Notes: generated by a model from the letters alone, not told the origin. A stretch of DNA of 64,000 nt from CAVVFX01 sp963777595 (GCA_963777595.1 CAVZRE010000072.1:1-64000), one strand, 5' to 3'; positions 47,397 to 58,810 are shown, numbered from the stretch's first letter. Made by a program: numbers and translations.

Positions 47397-47819
47397 ATGG
47401 ACACTCCGCGAGTGACGATCCTGCTGGGAGAAGACAACCCGGCAGATGTGTATCTCATTCGGCAGGCACTTGACGAGAACGCCGTCCTATATACCTTGGA
47501 GGTGGCGTCCCATGGCGGTGAGATGCTTTCTGCCCTTACGAAAAAGAGGACCGAACCACCCGATCTGATCGTCCTCGATCTGAACCTTCCCCGGTACGAC
47601 GGCCTCGAACTGCTCAAGGTCATCCGCGAAAAAGCGGAACTCAAAGATGTCCCCGTTGTCATACTAACGTCTTCTGATTCACCCAAAGACCGGGTCGCGG
47701 CGTCGGCTTTCGGCGCGGATTGTTACATTCGCAAACCCTCCGGGCTGGACGAATTTATGGCAATCGGGGGAACCTTACAGTCGTTATTGAGCAGACGGCA
47801 AAGAGCGGCCACGCAGTAA
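47397..47819 (+). CDS. Single-domain response regulator (CheY/Rcp1-like)
   Basis: 140 residues forming a receiver only: ILLGEDNPADVYLIRQAL, the phospho-acceptor in LIVLDLNLPRYDGLELL, the Thr/Ser in VVILTSSDSPKD and the Lys in CYIRKPSGLDEF. This shape resembles the Rcp1-type regulators that pair with soluble kinases. ATG 47397 is preceded closely by AAAGGG; a GTG at 47379 is also possible. It is divergent from the hybrid kinase and upstream of the giant HAMP kinase. Confidence 0.88.
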   Translation: MDTPRVTILLGEDNPADVYLIRQALDENAVLYTLEVASHGGEMLSALTKKRTEPPDLIVLDLNLPRYDGLELLKVIREKAELKDVPVVILTSSDSPKDRVAASAFGADCYIRKPSGLDEFMAIGGTLQSLLSRRQRAATQ

Positions 47820-47921
47820 AGCTTAGATCTCCGGCTCGAGTTGGATGATTTCTCACCAATGCCGCTTGGCGCGGCATGACATCACCTATAAGATTCATTC
47901 CAGGTACCTTCCCCGCAGCCT

Positions 47922-50900
47922 ATGTCTACACGAATTGCGCTTCCAGAAATCGATACGAGCCTGCTGCTGAATACTCTAGTGGCATTCAGAGACGGCAATT
48001 TTTCGGTTCGACTGCCGGTCGATCAGACGGGCGTCAGCGGAAAAATCAATGACGTGCTGAACGACATCTTCCGGCTGAATTCGCAGATGGCCAGCGAATT
48101 CGCGCGCATCAGTAACACGGTCGGTAAAGAAGGCAAGATCAGCCAGCGCGCTTCGCTGGGCACGGTAGCGGAGCGGATGGGCTGATTGCGTCGAATCCGT
48201 CAACGGCCTGATCGGCGACCTGGTCCAGCCCTCTACCGAAGTGGCGCGCGTCATCGGCGCGGTGGCGAAAGGCGATCTGTCGCAGACCATGGCGCTCGAA
48301 GTGGACGGACGGCCGCTGAAAGGCGAGTTCCGGCATACCGCGCAAGTCGTGAACACCATGGTGGACCAGCTCAATTCCTTCGCCTCGGAAGTCACGCGCG
48401 TGGCGCGCGAAGTCGGTACCGAAGGACGGCTGGGCGGTCAGGCGGACGTGAAGGGCGTTGCGGGCACCTGGAAGGATCTCACCGATTCGGTGAATTCCAT
48501 GGCCAGTCAACCTGACCAATCAGGTGCGCAACATCGCCGGCGTCACCACGGCCGTGGCGAAGGGCGACTTCACTACCAAGATCACCGTCGATGCGCGCGG
48601 CGAAATTCTGGAGCTGAAGAACACCATCAACACGATGGTGGATCAGCTCAGTTCGTTCGCCTCGGAAGTGACGCGCGTGGCGCGCGAAGTCGGCACCGAA
48701 GGCAAGCTGGGCGGCCAGGCGGAAGTGAAGGGCGTCGGCGGCGTCTGGAAAGATCTCACGGATAGCGTCAACTCGATGGCCGGCAACCTGACGGCGCAGG
48801 TTCGTAACATCGCCGAAGTGACGACGGCCGTGGCCAATGGCGACCTTTCCCGCAAGATCACGGTCGACGTGCAGGGCGAAATTCTCGAACTGAAGAACAC
48901 CATCAACACGATGGTGGATCAGCTCAACTCATTCGCCTCGGAAGTGACGCGCGTGGCGCGCGAGGTCGGTACCGAAGGCATTCTGGGCGGCCAGGCGGAC
49001 GTGCGCGGCGTCGCCGGCACCTGGAAAGATCTCACCGATTCAGCGTGAACTCCATGGCCGGCAACCTGACCGACCAGGTCCGCAACATCGCGGAAGTGAC
49101 CACCGCCGTCGCCAACGGCGATCTGTCGCGCAAAATCACGGTCGCCGTGCGCGGCGAAATTCTGGAACTCAAGAACACCATCAACACGATGGTGGACCAG
49201 CTCAGCTCGTTCGCCTCGGAAGTGACGCGCGTGGCGCGCGAAGTCGGTACCGAAGGCAAGCTCGGCGGTCAGGCGGAAGTGAAGGGCGTCGCCGGCGTCT
49301 GGAAGGATCTGACCGAGAGCGTGAACTCCATGGCCGGCAACCTGACCAACCAGGTCCGCAACATCGCCGGTGTGACCACCGCCGTGGCCAAGGGCGATCT
49401 GTCGACCAAGATCACCGTCGATGCGCGCGGCGAAATTCTGGAGCTGAAGAACACCATCAACATCATGGTGGACCAGCTCAACTCGTTCGCCTCCGAAGTG
49501 ACGCGCGTGGCGCGCGAAGTCGGTACGGAAGGCAAACTCGGCGGCCAGGCGGAGGTGAAGGGCGTCGGCGGCGTCTGGAAGGATCTGACGGAGAGCGTCA
49601 ACTCCATGGCCGGCAACCTGACCGCGCAGGTTCGCAACATCGCCGAAGTCACCACCGCCGTGGCGAATGGCGATCTGTCGCGCAAGATCACCGTGGACGT
49701 GCGCGGCGAAATTCTGGAGCTGAAGAACACCATCAACACGATGGTGGACCAGCTCAACGCGTTCGCGGGCGAAGTGACGCGCGTGGCGCGCGAGGTCGGC
49801 ACGGAAGGCGAACTTGGCGGCCAGGCGCAAGTGAAGGGCGTCGGCGGCGTCTGGAAAGATCTTACCGACTCCGTGAACTCCATGGCCGGCAACCTGACGG
49901 CGCAGGTCCGCAACATCGCCGAAGTCACGACGGCCGTGGCCAACGGCGATCTGTCGCGCAAAATCACGGTGGATGTCCGCGGCGAAATTCTGGAGCTCAA
50001 GAACACCATCAACATCATGGTGGATCAGCTCAACGCCTTCGCCGGCGAAGTGACGCGCGTGGCGCGCGAGGTCGGCACCGAAGGCAAGCTCGGCGGCCAG
50101 GCGGTGGTGAAGGGCGTCGGCGGCGTCTGGAAGGATCTCACCGATTCCGTGAACTCCATGGCTTCGAACCTGACCAACCAGGTGCGTAACATCGCCGGAA
50201 GTGACCACCGCCGTGGCGAAGGGCGATCTTGTCGCGCAAGATCACGGTGCGAAGTGCGCGGCGAAATTCTGGAGCTGAAGAACACCATCAACACGATGGT
50301 GGACCAGCTCAGTTCGTTCGCCTCGGAAGTGACGCGCGTGGCGCGCGAAGTCGGTACGGAAGGCAAACTGGGCGGCCAGGCGGACGTGAAGGGCGTCGCC
50401 GGCACATGGCGGGATCTCACCGAGAGCGTCAACTCCATGGCCGGCAACCTGACGGCCCAGGTCCGCAACATCGCCGAAGTGACCACGGCCGTGGCCAAAG
50501 GCGACTTGTCCCGCAAGATCACGGTCGACGTGCGCGGCGAAATTCTGGAGTTGAAGAACACCATCAATACGATGGTGGACCAGCTCAACGCGTTCGCCAG
50601 CGAAGTGACGCGCGTGGCGCGCGAAGTCGGCACCGAAGGCAAGCTGGGCGGCCAGGCGGACGTGAAGGGCGTCGGCGGCACGTGGCGCGATCTTACGGAG
50701 AGCGTCAACTCCATGGCGTCGAACCTGACCAACCAGGTTCGTAACATCGCCGAAGTGACCACCGCTGTGGCGAAAGGCGATCTTGGCCGCAAGATCACGG
50801 TCGATGCGCGCGGCGAAATTCTGGAGCTGAAGAACACCATCAACACGATGGTGGATCAGCTCAGCTCGTTCGCCTCGGAAGTGACGCGCGTGGCTCGCGA

Positions 50901-53900
50901 AGTCGGTACGGAAGGCAAGCTCGGCGGCCAGGCCGATGTGCGCGGCGTCGCCGGCACCTGGAAAGATCTCACCGATTCGGTGAACTCGATGGCGTCGAAC
51001 CTGACCAACCAGGTTCGCAACATCGCCGGCGTCACCACCGCCGTGGCCAAAGGCGATTTGACGACGAAGATCACGGTGGATGCGCGCGGCGAAATTCTGG
51101 AGCTGAAGAACACCATCAACACGATGGTGGATCAGCTCAGCTCGTTCGCATCGGAAGTGACGCGCGTGGCGCGCGAAGTCGGCACCGAAGGCAAGCTCGG
51201 CGGCCAGGCGGAAGTGAAAGGCGTCGCCGGTACCTGGAAGGATCTCACCGAGAGCGTGAACTCGATGGCCGGCAACCTGACCAACCAGGTCCGCAACATC
51301 GCCGAAGTGACCACGGCCGTGGCCAACGGCGATCTGTCGCCGCAAGATCACGGTGGATGCGCGCGGCGAAATTCTGGAGCTGAAGAACACCATCAATACG
51401 ATGGTGGATCAGCTCAGCTCGTTCGCCTCGGAAGTGACGCGCGTGGCGCGCGAAGTCGGCACCGAAGGCAAGCTGGGCGGTCAGGCCGACGTGTACGGCG
51501 TCGCCGGCACCTGGAAGGATCTCACCGAGAGCGTGAACTCGATGGCCGGCAACCTGACGGCGCAGGTCCGCAACATCGCGCAGGTGACCACGGCCGTCGC
51601 CAACGGCGATCTGTCGCGCAAGATCACGGTGGACGTGCAGGGCGAGATTCTGGAGCTGAAGAACACCATCAACACGATGGTGGATCAGCTCAATTCCTTC
51701 GCCTCAGCGAAGTGACGCGCGTGGCGCGCGAAGTGGGCACCGACGGCAAGCTGGGCGGCCAGGCGGAAGTGAAGGGCGTCGCCGGCACGTGGAAGGATCT
51801 CACCGACAACGTGAACTTCATGGCCGCGAACCTGACCACGCAGGTGCGCGGTATCGCCAAGGTGGTGACCGCGGTCGCGAACGGCGACCTGAAGCGCAAA
51901 CTGGTGCTCGAAACCAAGGGCGAAATCGCCGAACTGGCCGACACCATCAACGGCATGATCGACACGCTGGCGACGTTCGCGGATCAGGTCACCACCGTGG
52001 CGCGCGAAGTCGGCGTCGAAGGCAAACTGGGCGGCCAGGCGCGTGTGCCGGGCGCCGCCGGTATCTGGCGCGATCTTGACCGACAACGTCAACCAGCTGG
52101 CCGCGAACCTGACCACCCAGGTCCGCGCCATCGCCGACGTGGCGAACGCCGTTACCAGCGGCGATCTGACGCGATCGATCTCGGTCGAAGCGCAAGGCGA
52201 AGTCGCGGCGCTGAAGGACAACATCAACGAGATGATCGGCACTCTGGCGGAGACCACGCGCCAGAACAAGGATCAGGACTGGCTGAAGACCAACATCGCC
52301 AAGTTCACCGGCATGCTGCAGGGCCAGCGCGATCTGCTGGCGGTGTCGAAGCTGCTGCTTTCCGAACTGACGCCGCTGGTCGGACGCGCAGCACGGCACC
52401 TTCTATCTCACTGAAACCGAGCGAAGATCAGGGCGTGCTCAAGCTGCTGGCCGGCTACGCGTATACCGAACGCGACGGCGTCCCGACGTCATTCCGCATG
52501 GGCCAGGGACTGGTCGGGCAGTGCGCGCATCGAGAAGAAGCGCATCCTGGTCAACAGACGTTCCGGACAGCTACATCCGAATCAAATCCAGCCTGGCCGA
52601 AGGCGCCGCCGACGAGCATCGTCGTGCTGCCGGTGTTGTTCGAAGGCGAGGCCAAGGCCGTCATCGAACTCGCCTCCGTTCGAGCAGTTCAGCGACATCC
52701 ACCTGGCGTTCCTCGATCAGATGACGCAGAGTCTGGGCATCGTGCTGAACACCATCGCCGCCACCATGCGCACCGAGGAACTGCTGAAGCAGAGCCAGGC
52801 GCTGGCCGAACAGCTGCAGAAGACCAACGCCGAACTGGAAGAAAAGGCCCACCTGCTGGCCGAACAGAAGACCGAAGTCGAAACCAAGAATCGCGAAGTG
52901 GAACAGGCCAAGGCGGCGCTCGAAGAGAAGGCCGAGCAACTCGCGCTCACTTCGAAGTACAAGTCCGAGTTCCTGGCCAACATGAGCCACGAGCTGCGGA
53001 CGCCGCTCAACAACCTGCTGATCCTGGCGCAGATGCTGGCCGAGAATGCGGAGAAGAACCTGCTGTCCGAAACAGGTGAAATACGCCGAAACCATTCACA
53101 GTTCCGGCACCGATCTGCTGGCGCTGATCAACGACATTCTCGATCTCAGCAAGATCGAATCCGGCAAGATGGACGTGGAAATCGGCAGCGTGCGGTTCAC
53201 CGATCTGCGCGATTACTGCTCGCGCACCTTCCGGCACGTCGCCGACGGCAAGAGCCTGGACTTCACGCTCGACGTCAACGGACCGCTGCCTGCCGAGACC
53301 ATCCACACGGACGCCAAGCGCCTGCAGCAGGTGCTCAAGAACCTGCTTTCGAACGCGCTCAAGTTCACCGAGCGCGGCTCGGTCAAGCTGCGCATGGATC
53401 GCGTGCGAGAGCGGCTGGAGCGCCAATCATCCGGTGCTCAACCGGTCCAAGAATGTGATCGCCTTCTCGGTGACCGATACCGGCATCGGCATTCCGCAGG
53501 AGAAACAGAGAATCATCTTCGAGGCCTTCCAGCAGGCGGATGGCACCACCAGCCGCAAGTACGGCGGCACCGGTCTGGGCCTCTCCATCAGCCGCGAACT
53601 GGCGCGGCTGCTGGGCGGTGAGATCCGGCTGCAGAGCGCGCCGGGACGTCGGCAGCACCTTCACTCTCTATCTGCCGCAGATCTATGTGGCGATGCAGAC
53701 GCCGCATGAAGCAGCGATCCGCCGCGGACGCCCGCTGCGCTGCCCGCGTGGACCGAAGAAGGTCTCAACGGAGCCGCGCACCCAAAGGTATCGACAGTGG
53801 ATGTGATTCTGCCGGCGCCGCTCCACGTCCCCCGCGACGTCGTCGAAGACCTGGCGATCGACGACGATCGCAACGTGATCAGCCCAGACGATCCGGTCCT

Positions 53901-55122
53901 TGCTGATCGTCGAAGACGACCTCACGTTCGCCCGCATCCTGCTTGATCTCGCGCACGAGCATCACCTGAAGGCGCTGGTGGCATTGCGCGGCAGCACGGC
54001 GCTTGCGCTGGCGCGGGAATTCAAGCCCGGCGCGATCACGCTCGACATCGGCCTGCCGGATATGGCGGGCTGGACGATTCTCGATCGTCTGAAGCATGAT
54101 CCGGCCACGCGCCACATCCCGGTCCACATTATTTCCGGAGACGAGAACCGGCGGCGTGGCTTGGCGCTGGGCGCGATGACCTACCTCGAAAAGTCGATCA
54201 CCAAAGAATCGCTGGTCGCAGGCGTTTTCCACGATCGAAGATTCGGTGCAGCAGCGCATGAAGAAATTGCTGGTGGTGACCGAGAGACGACGATCGCCGG
54301 AAGAACGTCGAGTCGACGCTTGGCGGGCGAGCGATCTGGAGATTGTTCACGCGTCAACCGCAGAGCAGGCAATCGCGCTGGCCTCACGGAACTACTTCGA
54401 TGGAATGATCGTCGATATCCGGCTCGCCGATATGCCCGCCATCGATCTGATCCACGACGTCTGCAAGAGCAATTCGGACCGCAAGCCCCGCCCATCGTGC
54501 TGTACAGCAAACGAGCTCTTACGTCCGGACGAAGCCGCTGCTTCTGAATTCGTTGTCGCGCATCAGTGTAGTAAAACACGCGCAGTCACCCGAACGGCTT
54601 CTGGACGAGACAACGCTTCTGCTCCACCGGCCCGAATCGAAACTATCGGAGCAGCAGCGAGAGATGCTGGCGGAGATCCGCAGCAACGATGAAACACTGG
54701 CCGGCAAAAAAGTGCTGGTGGTGGACGACGACCTGCGGAACATCTTCGCGCTCACCAGCGTGCTGGAGCAGCATAAACTCAAAGTCGTACATGCCGAGAA
54801 CGGGCGCGCGGGCATTGGAGTCTTGCAGCAGACGCCCGATGTCGACGCGGTGCTGATGGACATCATGATGCCTGAAATGGACGGCTATGAGACCACGCGC
54901 GCGATACGCCAAATTCCGCAATTCCGGTCGCTGCCCATCATTGCGCTTACCGCGAAAGCCATGAAGGGAGACCGTGATAAGTGCCTCGAGGCCGGCGCCT
55001 CAGACTACGTCACCAAGCCGGTGGATCTCGACCAGCTTTTCTCTGTCTTACGTGTGTGGACTGCGCGTGGCCACGAAATGATGCAGAATGTTTCGGCACA
55101 GACGGTGGGGCTTGTTGACTAG
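47922..55122 (+). CDS. Giant poly-HAMP hybrid histidine kinase, many consensus frameshifts
   Basis: All frames together describe one protein of about 2400 residues with no membrane helix. The order is: N-terminal divergent HAMP units (to about 48508), twelve near-identical 92-residue units (48509-51828), two divergent units (KGEIAELADTING, QGEVAALKDNINEM), a GAF-like domain (52280-52740), a coiled coil, HisKA with His in NMSHELRTPLNN (codon 52988), HATPase (DTGIGIPQEKQRIIFEAFQQ, GGTGLGLSIS), then three receivers. The third is intact (VLVVDDDLRN, VLMDIMMPEMDG). About 18 small indels interrupt the frame, mostly where synonymous codons look merged. The architecture mirrors fungal group III (Nik1/Os-1) osmosensing kinases and their bacterial relatives. 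The input signal is unknown. Confidence 0.85.
48509..51828 (+). repeat. Twelve tandem 276-bp coding repeats (HAMP-type units)
   Basis: Each unit encodes about 92 residues beginning NLT(N/A)QVRNIA and containing RGEILELKNTINTMVDQL, EVTRVAREVGTEGKLGGQA and (K/R)DLT(D/E)SVNSMA. Copies differ at a few positions (A/G-G-T/V-W, S/A-S-F, T-T-K versus S-R-K) and at synonymous codons. The regular 276-bp spacing is altered only where short indels occur. The high nucleotide similarity indicates recent expansion or ongoing gene conversion. Confidence 0.92.
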
Positions 55123-55159
55123 GCCTGCAGCCTGCCAAAATATATATTCGGGTTTCTAA

Positions 55160-56824
55160 ATGGCTGCCCACGTGTTGAGCTCAAGCGTCGCCCCGCATCG
55201 CGGAAATCGGGTGAAGATTCTTCTGGTGGACGACACGCCGGAGAACCTGGTTTCTCTCGAGGCGGCGCTCGATTCCCTGGGAGAAGAACTGGTGCTGGCC
55301 CGATCCGGCACCGAAGCGTTGCGGCATTTGCTGGATCATGACTTCGCGGCCATCCTGCTGGACGTCAAAATGCCCGACATGGATGGTTTCGAAACCGCTG
55401 AGCTGATCCGCAACCGGCCGCGTTCCCGGCAAACTCCGATCTTGTTTCTGACCGGCTACAAGAACGAAGAACATCTGTTTCGCGGGTACGACTTAGGCGC
55501 GGTCGACTTTCTTTTTAAGCCGATCGTTCCAGAAGTTTTACGTAGCAAAGTCGCGGTCTTTGTCGAACTCAGCCGCAAGGCCGATCTGCTGCGCGAGCAA
55601 GCTTTAGCGTTAGTGCAGCAGACCAAGATCTTGCAGAAGGCCGAGCTGCGGTTTCGCTCATTATTGGAAGCCGCGCCGGACGCCATGGTCATCTGTCGTG
55701 AAGACGGCACTATCGCCCTGGTGAACTCGCGAACCGAAAGCCTGTTCCTACAGTCCAGAGCTGAGTTGCTGGGACGCGACATCCGCGAATTGGTTCCCGC
55801 ATGGAACTTCGAAATGGCGCGCGGTGGAGACGACGAATTTGCCTCGGCGATTTCGAGTCCGGCGAGCCGAGATAGCGACGGCGCCGCAGTTCTGAAGATG
55901 GCGTTGCCGGCTCCTGCTACGCTCAATCCCATTCATGCCGGCAGGGAACTGATCGCTGTTCGAAGCGACGGCCACATGCTGCCGGTCGAGATCACTGTCA
56001 ATGCCGTGCATGCCGAAGACGGCATTCTGGTCACCAGCAGTATTCGGGATATCACCGAGCGGAGGAAAGCGGAAGAGCAGATTCGCGAATTGAACGCGCA
56101 CCTCGAAGAGCGTGTTCTGGCGCGGACCGAGGATCTTCTCCGTTCGAACGACGAACTGGCGCAGTTTGCTTACGTTGCCTCGCATGATCTGCAAGAGCCT
56201 CTGCGCACTGTCTCCATTTACGCCCAATTATTAGCCAGGCGTTATCGCGGACACATGGGCGGAGACGCCGACGAGTTTATCGGACACATCACGGAAAGCG
56301 CCGCCCGGATGGAGAATCTGATCCGCGATCTGCTCGAGTTTTCGCAACTCGACTCCCGCGGGCTCGATCACTTCGTAAAAACGAGTTGTGACGAAGCATT
56401 GGATGCCGCGCTGAATAATCTTCAACTCCGCATTCAGGAGACGGGTGCTCAAGTCAAGCGATCGCCACTCCCCGACGTGATTGGAGACGCCGTACAGTTA
56501 GCGCGGCTGTTTCAGAATCTGATCATCAACTCGATCAAGTATCGCAGCGATGAGACTCCCAAGATCGCTATTTGGGCCGAACACCAGGAATCGGAATGGA
56601 CGATCTCCGTGCGTGATAACGGGATCGGTATTGAGCCGCAATACGCGGAGAAGGTATTCGGCATCTTCCGGCGTCTTCATCCGCGCGGCGAACGTTCCGG
56701 CAACGGGATGGGCCTGGCCATTTGCAAGAAGGTGGTAATGCGACATGGCGGCCGTATCTGGGTGGAATCGCAGTTCGGCGAAGGCGCTACTTTCCGGTTC
56801 ACCCTTCCGGCGACGGGGGAGTAA
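55160..56824 (+). CDS. Histidine kinase REC-PAS-HisKA-HATPase
   Basis: 554 residues, soluble. A receiver (VKILLVDDTPENLVSLEAAL, AAILLDVKMPDMDGFETAEL, DFLFKPIVPEVLRSK) is followed by a helix, a PAS domain (LLEAAPDAMVICREDGTIAL), a coiled coil (ELNAHLEERVLARTEDLLRS), HisKA with ASHDLQEPLRTVSIYAQLL and HATPase (DNGIGIEPQYAEKVFGIFRR, GNGMGLAICKKVVMRHGG). The ASHDLQEPLR type resembles phytochrome-like kinases. It starts 37 bases after the giant kinase and is probably part of the same signalling cluster, where it could receive phosphate through its receiver. Confidence 0.9.
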   Translation: MAAHVLSSSVAPHRGNRVKILLVDDTPENLVSLEAALDSLGEELVLARSGTEALRHLLDHDFAAILLDVKMPDMDGFETAELIRNRPRSRQTPILFLTGYKNEEHLFRGYDLGAVDFLFKPIVPEVLRSKVAVFVELSRKADLLREQALALVQQTKILQKAELRFRSLLEAAPDAMVICREDGTIALVNSRTESLFLQSRAELLGRDIRELVPAWNFEMARGGDDEFASAISSPASRDSDGAAVLKMALPAPATLNPIHAGRELIAVRSDGHMLPVEITVNAVHAEDGILVTSSIRDITERRKAEEQIRELNAHLEERVLARTEDLLRSNDELAQFAYVASHDLQEPLRTVSIYAQLLARRYRGHMGGDADEFIGHITESAARMENLIRDLLEFSQLDSRGLDHFVKTSCDEALDAALNNLQLRIQETGAQVKRSPLPDVIGDAVQLARLFQNLIINSIKYRSDETPKIAIWAEHQESEWTISVRDNGIGIEPQYAEKVFGIFRRLHPRGERSGNGMGLAICKKVVMRHGGRIWVESQFGEGATFRFTLPATGE

Positions 56825-56905
56825 TAACGTTTGGTCACGAACTACAAGAAGCGCACGAAGAGGGCAAAGACGTGAGCGCGCTTCCGGGTGTATGCTAGCG
56901 GAAGA

Positions 56906-58102
56906 ATGTCTCTGAGCCGCCGAAATATGATCAGTGCCGGCGCCGCTATCACAGCGGCATCCTACTCACGAATCCTGGGAGCAAACGACGTCATCCGGTT
57001 GGGCGTCATCGGTTGCGGCGGCCGCGGCCGCGGTGTGAGCGGAATTTTTTCCCGAAATAAGGACGTGCGTATCGTCGCGTTGTGCGACGTATGGGCCCAG
57101 CGTGCTGCCATGGCAGCGGAGACGCTGCATGCCGAATCCGCGACCAAATTCAGCGATCACCGGCGGTTGCTCGATGAAGACCAGACAGACGCAATTTACA
57201 TCGCGACGCCCGATCACTGGCATTGTCCGATCGCCATTGACGCGCTCAACTCGGGTAAGGATGTGTACTGTGAGAAGCCGCTTTCTCTGACCATCAACGA
57301 GGGGCCGGACGTGGTCAGGGCGGCGAGGGAAAACAACCGCATCTGCCAGACCGGCATGCAGCAGCGATCGGGCTCGACGTTTATCCAGGCTCGCGACGAG
57401 TACTTCAAAACCAATCGCCTAGGGAAGGTCACGCTGGTGCGAACGGTTTGGAACGGCAATGGCGCGCACCTGATGAAGGCGCCGCCGAGCATGGCCACGA
57501 AACCCTCCGATCTCGATTGGAATCGTTATTTGGGGCGCGCGAAATGGCGCGACTGGGATCCCCAGCAGTACTGGAATTTCCGTGCGTATCTTGATTTCGG
57601 CGGCGGCCAGATTACGGATCTTTTTACGCATTGGATTGATACCGTCCACATGCTGATGGAGCAGGACAATCCGATTTCCGCCGTTAGCGCGGGTGGAGTG
57701 TACCACTACATGGACGGGCGCACTGCTCCCGATACTATAAACGTTGCGTTGGAATATCCGAAGAATTGGAGTGCGACTTTCGAGGCAACCCTGGCGCCGG
57801 GCGCAAACGGCGCGGGTATGACGTTCTTCGGCACCAATGGCCGCATGGAAATCGATCGCGGCGGCTTCACGTTTACGGCAGCCGAAAAGGGAGCGCAACC
57901 GGTTAAAGTAAAGGCGACCGTGGAGCAGACCGTCGAACATGTCCGCAATTTCCTGGATTGTGTGAAGTCGCGCAAGACGCCGAATGGCGACGTATATGTG
58001 GGACATAGATCGGCCCAGGCTTCGCACCTGGGAAATATCGCGTGGACGCAAAAGCGGCGTTTGAAGTTCGATCCGGTGGAAGAAGAGATTCTGCCGCTGT
58101 AG
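56906..58102 (+). CDS. Gfo/Idh/MocA-family oxidoreductase, Tat-exported
   Basis: 398 residues. A Tat signal (MSLSRRNMISAGAAITAASY) precedes a Rossmann domain (VIRLGVIGCGGRGRGVSGIF) with YIATPDHWH, YCEKPLSLTINE and a C-terminal substrate domain (YLDFGGGQITDLFTHWIDTV). The family uses a tightly bound NAD(P) to oxidise or reduce sugars and related polyols. Tat export allows the cofactor to be loaded in the cytosol. ATG 56906 starts the signal; a GTG at 56888 is an alternative. Convergent with the MarR operon. Confidence 0.88.
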   Translation: MSLSRRNMISAGAAITAASYSRILGANDVIRLGVIGCGGRGRGVSGIFSRNKDVRIVALCDVWAQRAAMAAETLHAESATKFSDHRRLLDEDQTDAIYIATPDHWHCPIAIDALNSGKDVYCEKPLSLTINEGPDVVRAARENNRICQTGMQQRSGSTFIQARDEYFKTNRLGKVTLVRTVWNGNGAHLMKAPPSMATKPSDLDWNRYLGRAKWRDWDPQQYWNFRAYLDFGGGQITDLFTHWIDTVHMLMEQDNPISAVSAGGVYHYMDGRTAPDTINVALEYPKNWSATFEATLAPGANGAGMTFFGTNGRMEIDRGGFTFTAAEKGAQPVKVKATVEQTVEHVRNFLDCVKSRKTPNGDVYVGHRSAQASHLGNIAWTQKRRLKFDPVEEEILPL

Positions 58103-58111
58103 CCGGACTTG

Positions 58112-58810
58112 CTACTGCAGACCGATGATGTGCTCCACTTCGTCGACTAGCGCCTGAGATTCGGCGATGAGCGCCTCTCGCTCCTTTTGTCCGGCGAGCA
58201 CGATGATCATGCCGTGGGGTCCGGGGCGATCCACGAATGCGGTCTTACCCATAGCGCCGCCAATGTCAGCATTTGTCAGGAATGGCGAGTAGAACATCGT
58301 GTGGGGAGGAGTGCGGGTGAGCCTCCCTTTTTCGAACATGTAAGTTGCGGGGGAGAGCATGTAGGCGATTCCGGGGCGTGACGGCGGACGGTAGCGGCCC
58401 TGCTCGAACCCAAGAGCGAGTTGACGCTCAACCTCGTCGTCGGTCGCGCCCTTCAGACGGAGCATAGCATCATCTTCATAAGCAGGCAGAATCGTGCGAG
58501 AGCCTTCTTCGTCGAAACACACGGGATAGAAATTACCACCGCGCCGGCTCACAATGCAGGTGAAAGGATTGCTGCCGTGGCGTGCCTCGACATATCCCGA
58601 CGATTCCATGACGCGCACCGACGCCCCATCCCGAAGGCTTTTGGGCAGCGCGTTGACAGCGAGGCGAATCTCGAGTTCGCGAGGCAGCGGCAGCACGCGC
58701 CCACCCGTCGCGTTGTGGTCGTGACTGGCTTGCGCCGGCAAACAACTTGCACCGACGGCGGCGACAATCGCCATCGTGGCGACGGTGGTGAGCGGATTAC
58801 GCGTTTTCAT
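58112..58810 (-). CDS. Secreted hypothetical protein in MarR operon
   Basis: 232 residues. A signal peptide (TTVATMAIVAAVGASCLPAQ) is followed by a mature part that reads LPRELEIRLAVNALPKSLRD, CFDEEGSRTILPAYEDDAML and GIAYMLSPATYMFEKGRLTR. I do not recognise the family. The mature protein begins ASHDHNATGG, a histidine-rich start that might bind metal. ATG 58810 overlaps the MarR stop (ATGA) and has AAAGGAGAG upstream; the frame extends to 58945 inside the MarR gene. Confidence 0.72.
   Translation of the reverse strand: MKTRNPLTTVATMAIVAAVGASCLPAQASHDHNATGGRVLPLPRELEIRLAVNALPKSLRDGASVRVMESSGYVEARHGSNPFTCIVSRRGGNFYPVCFDEEGSRTILPAYEDDAMLRLKGATDDEVERQLALGFEQGRYRPPSRPGIAYMLSPATYMFEKGRLTRTPPHTMFYSPFLTNADIGGAMGKTAFVDRPGPHGMIIVLAGQKEREALIAESQALVDEVEHIIGLQ

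Noticed and set aside
48919..50208. Long His-rich minus-strand frame over the HAMP repeats
   Set aside because: It is a periodic shadow of the 276-bp repeats with low-complexity composition and no start signals. Similar antisense frames at 50242-51396 are rejected too.
48509..51828. Repeat array considered as CRISPR or satellite DNA
   Set aside because: Units are 276 bp, in frame, and encode a conserved HAMP-type protein segment. There are no spacers.
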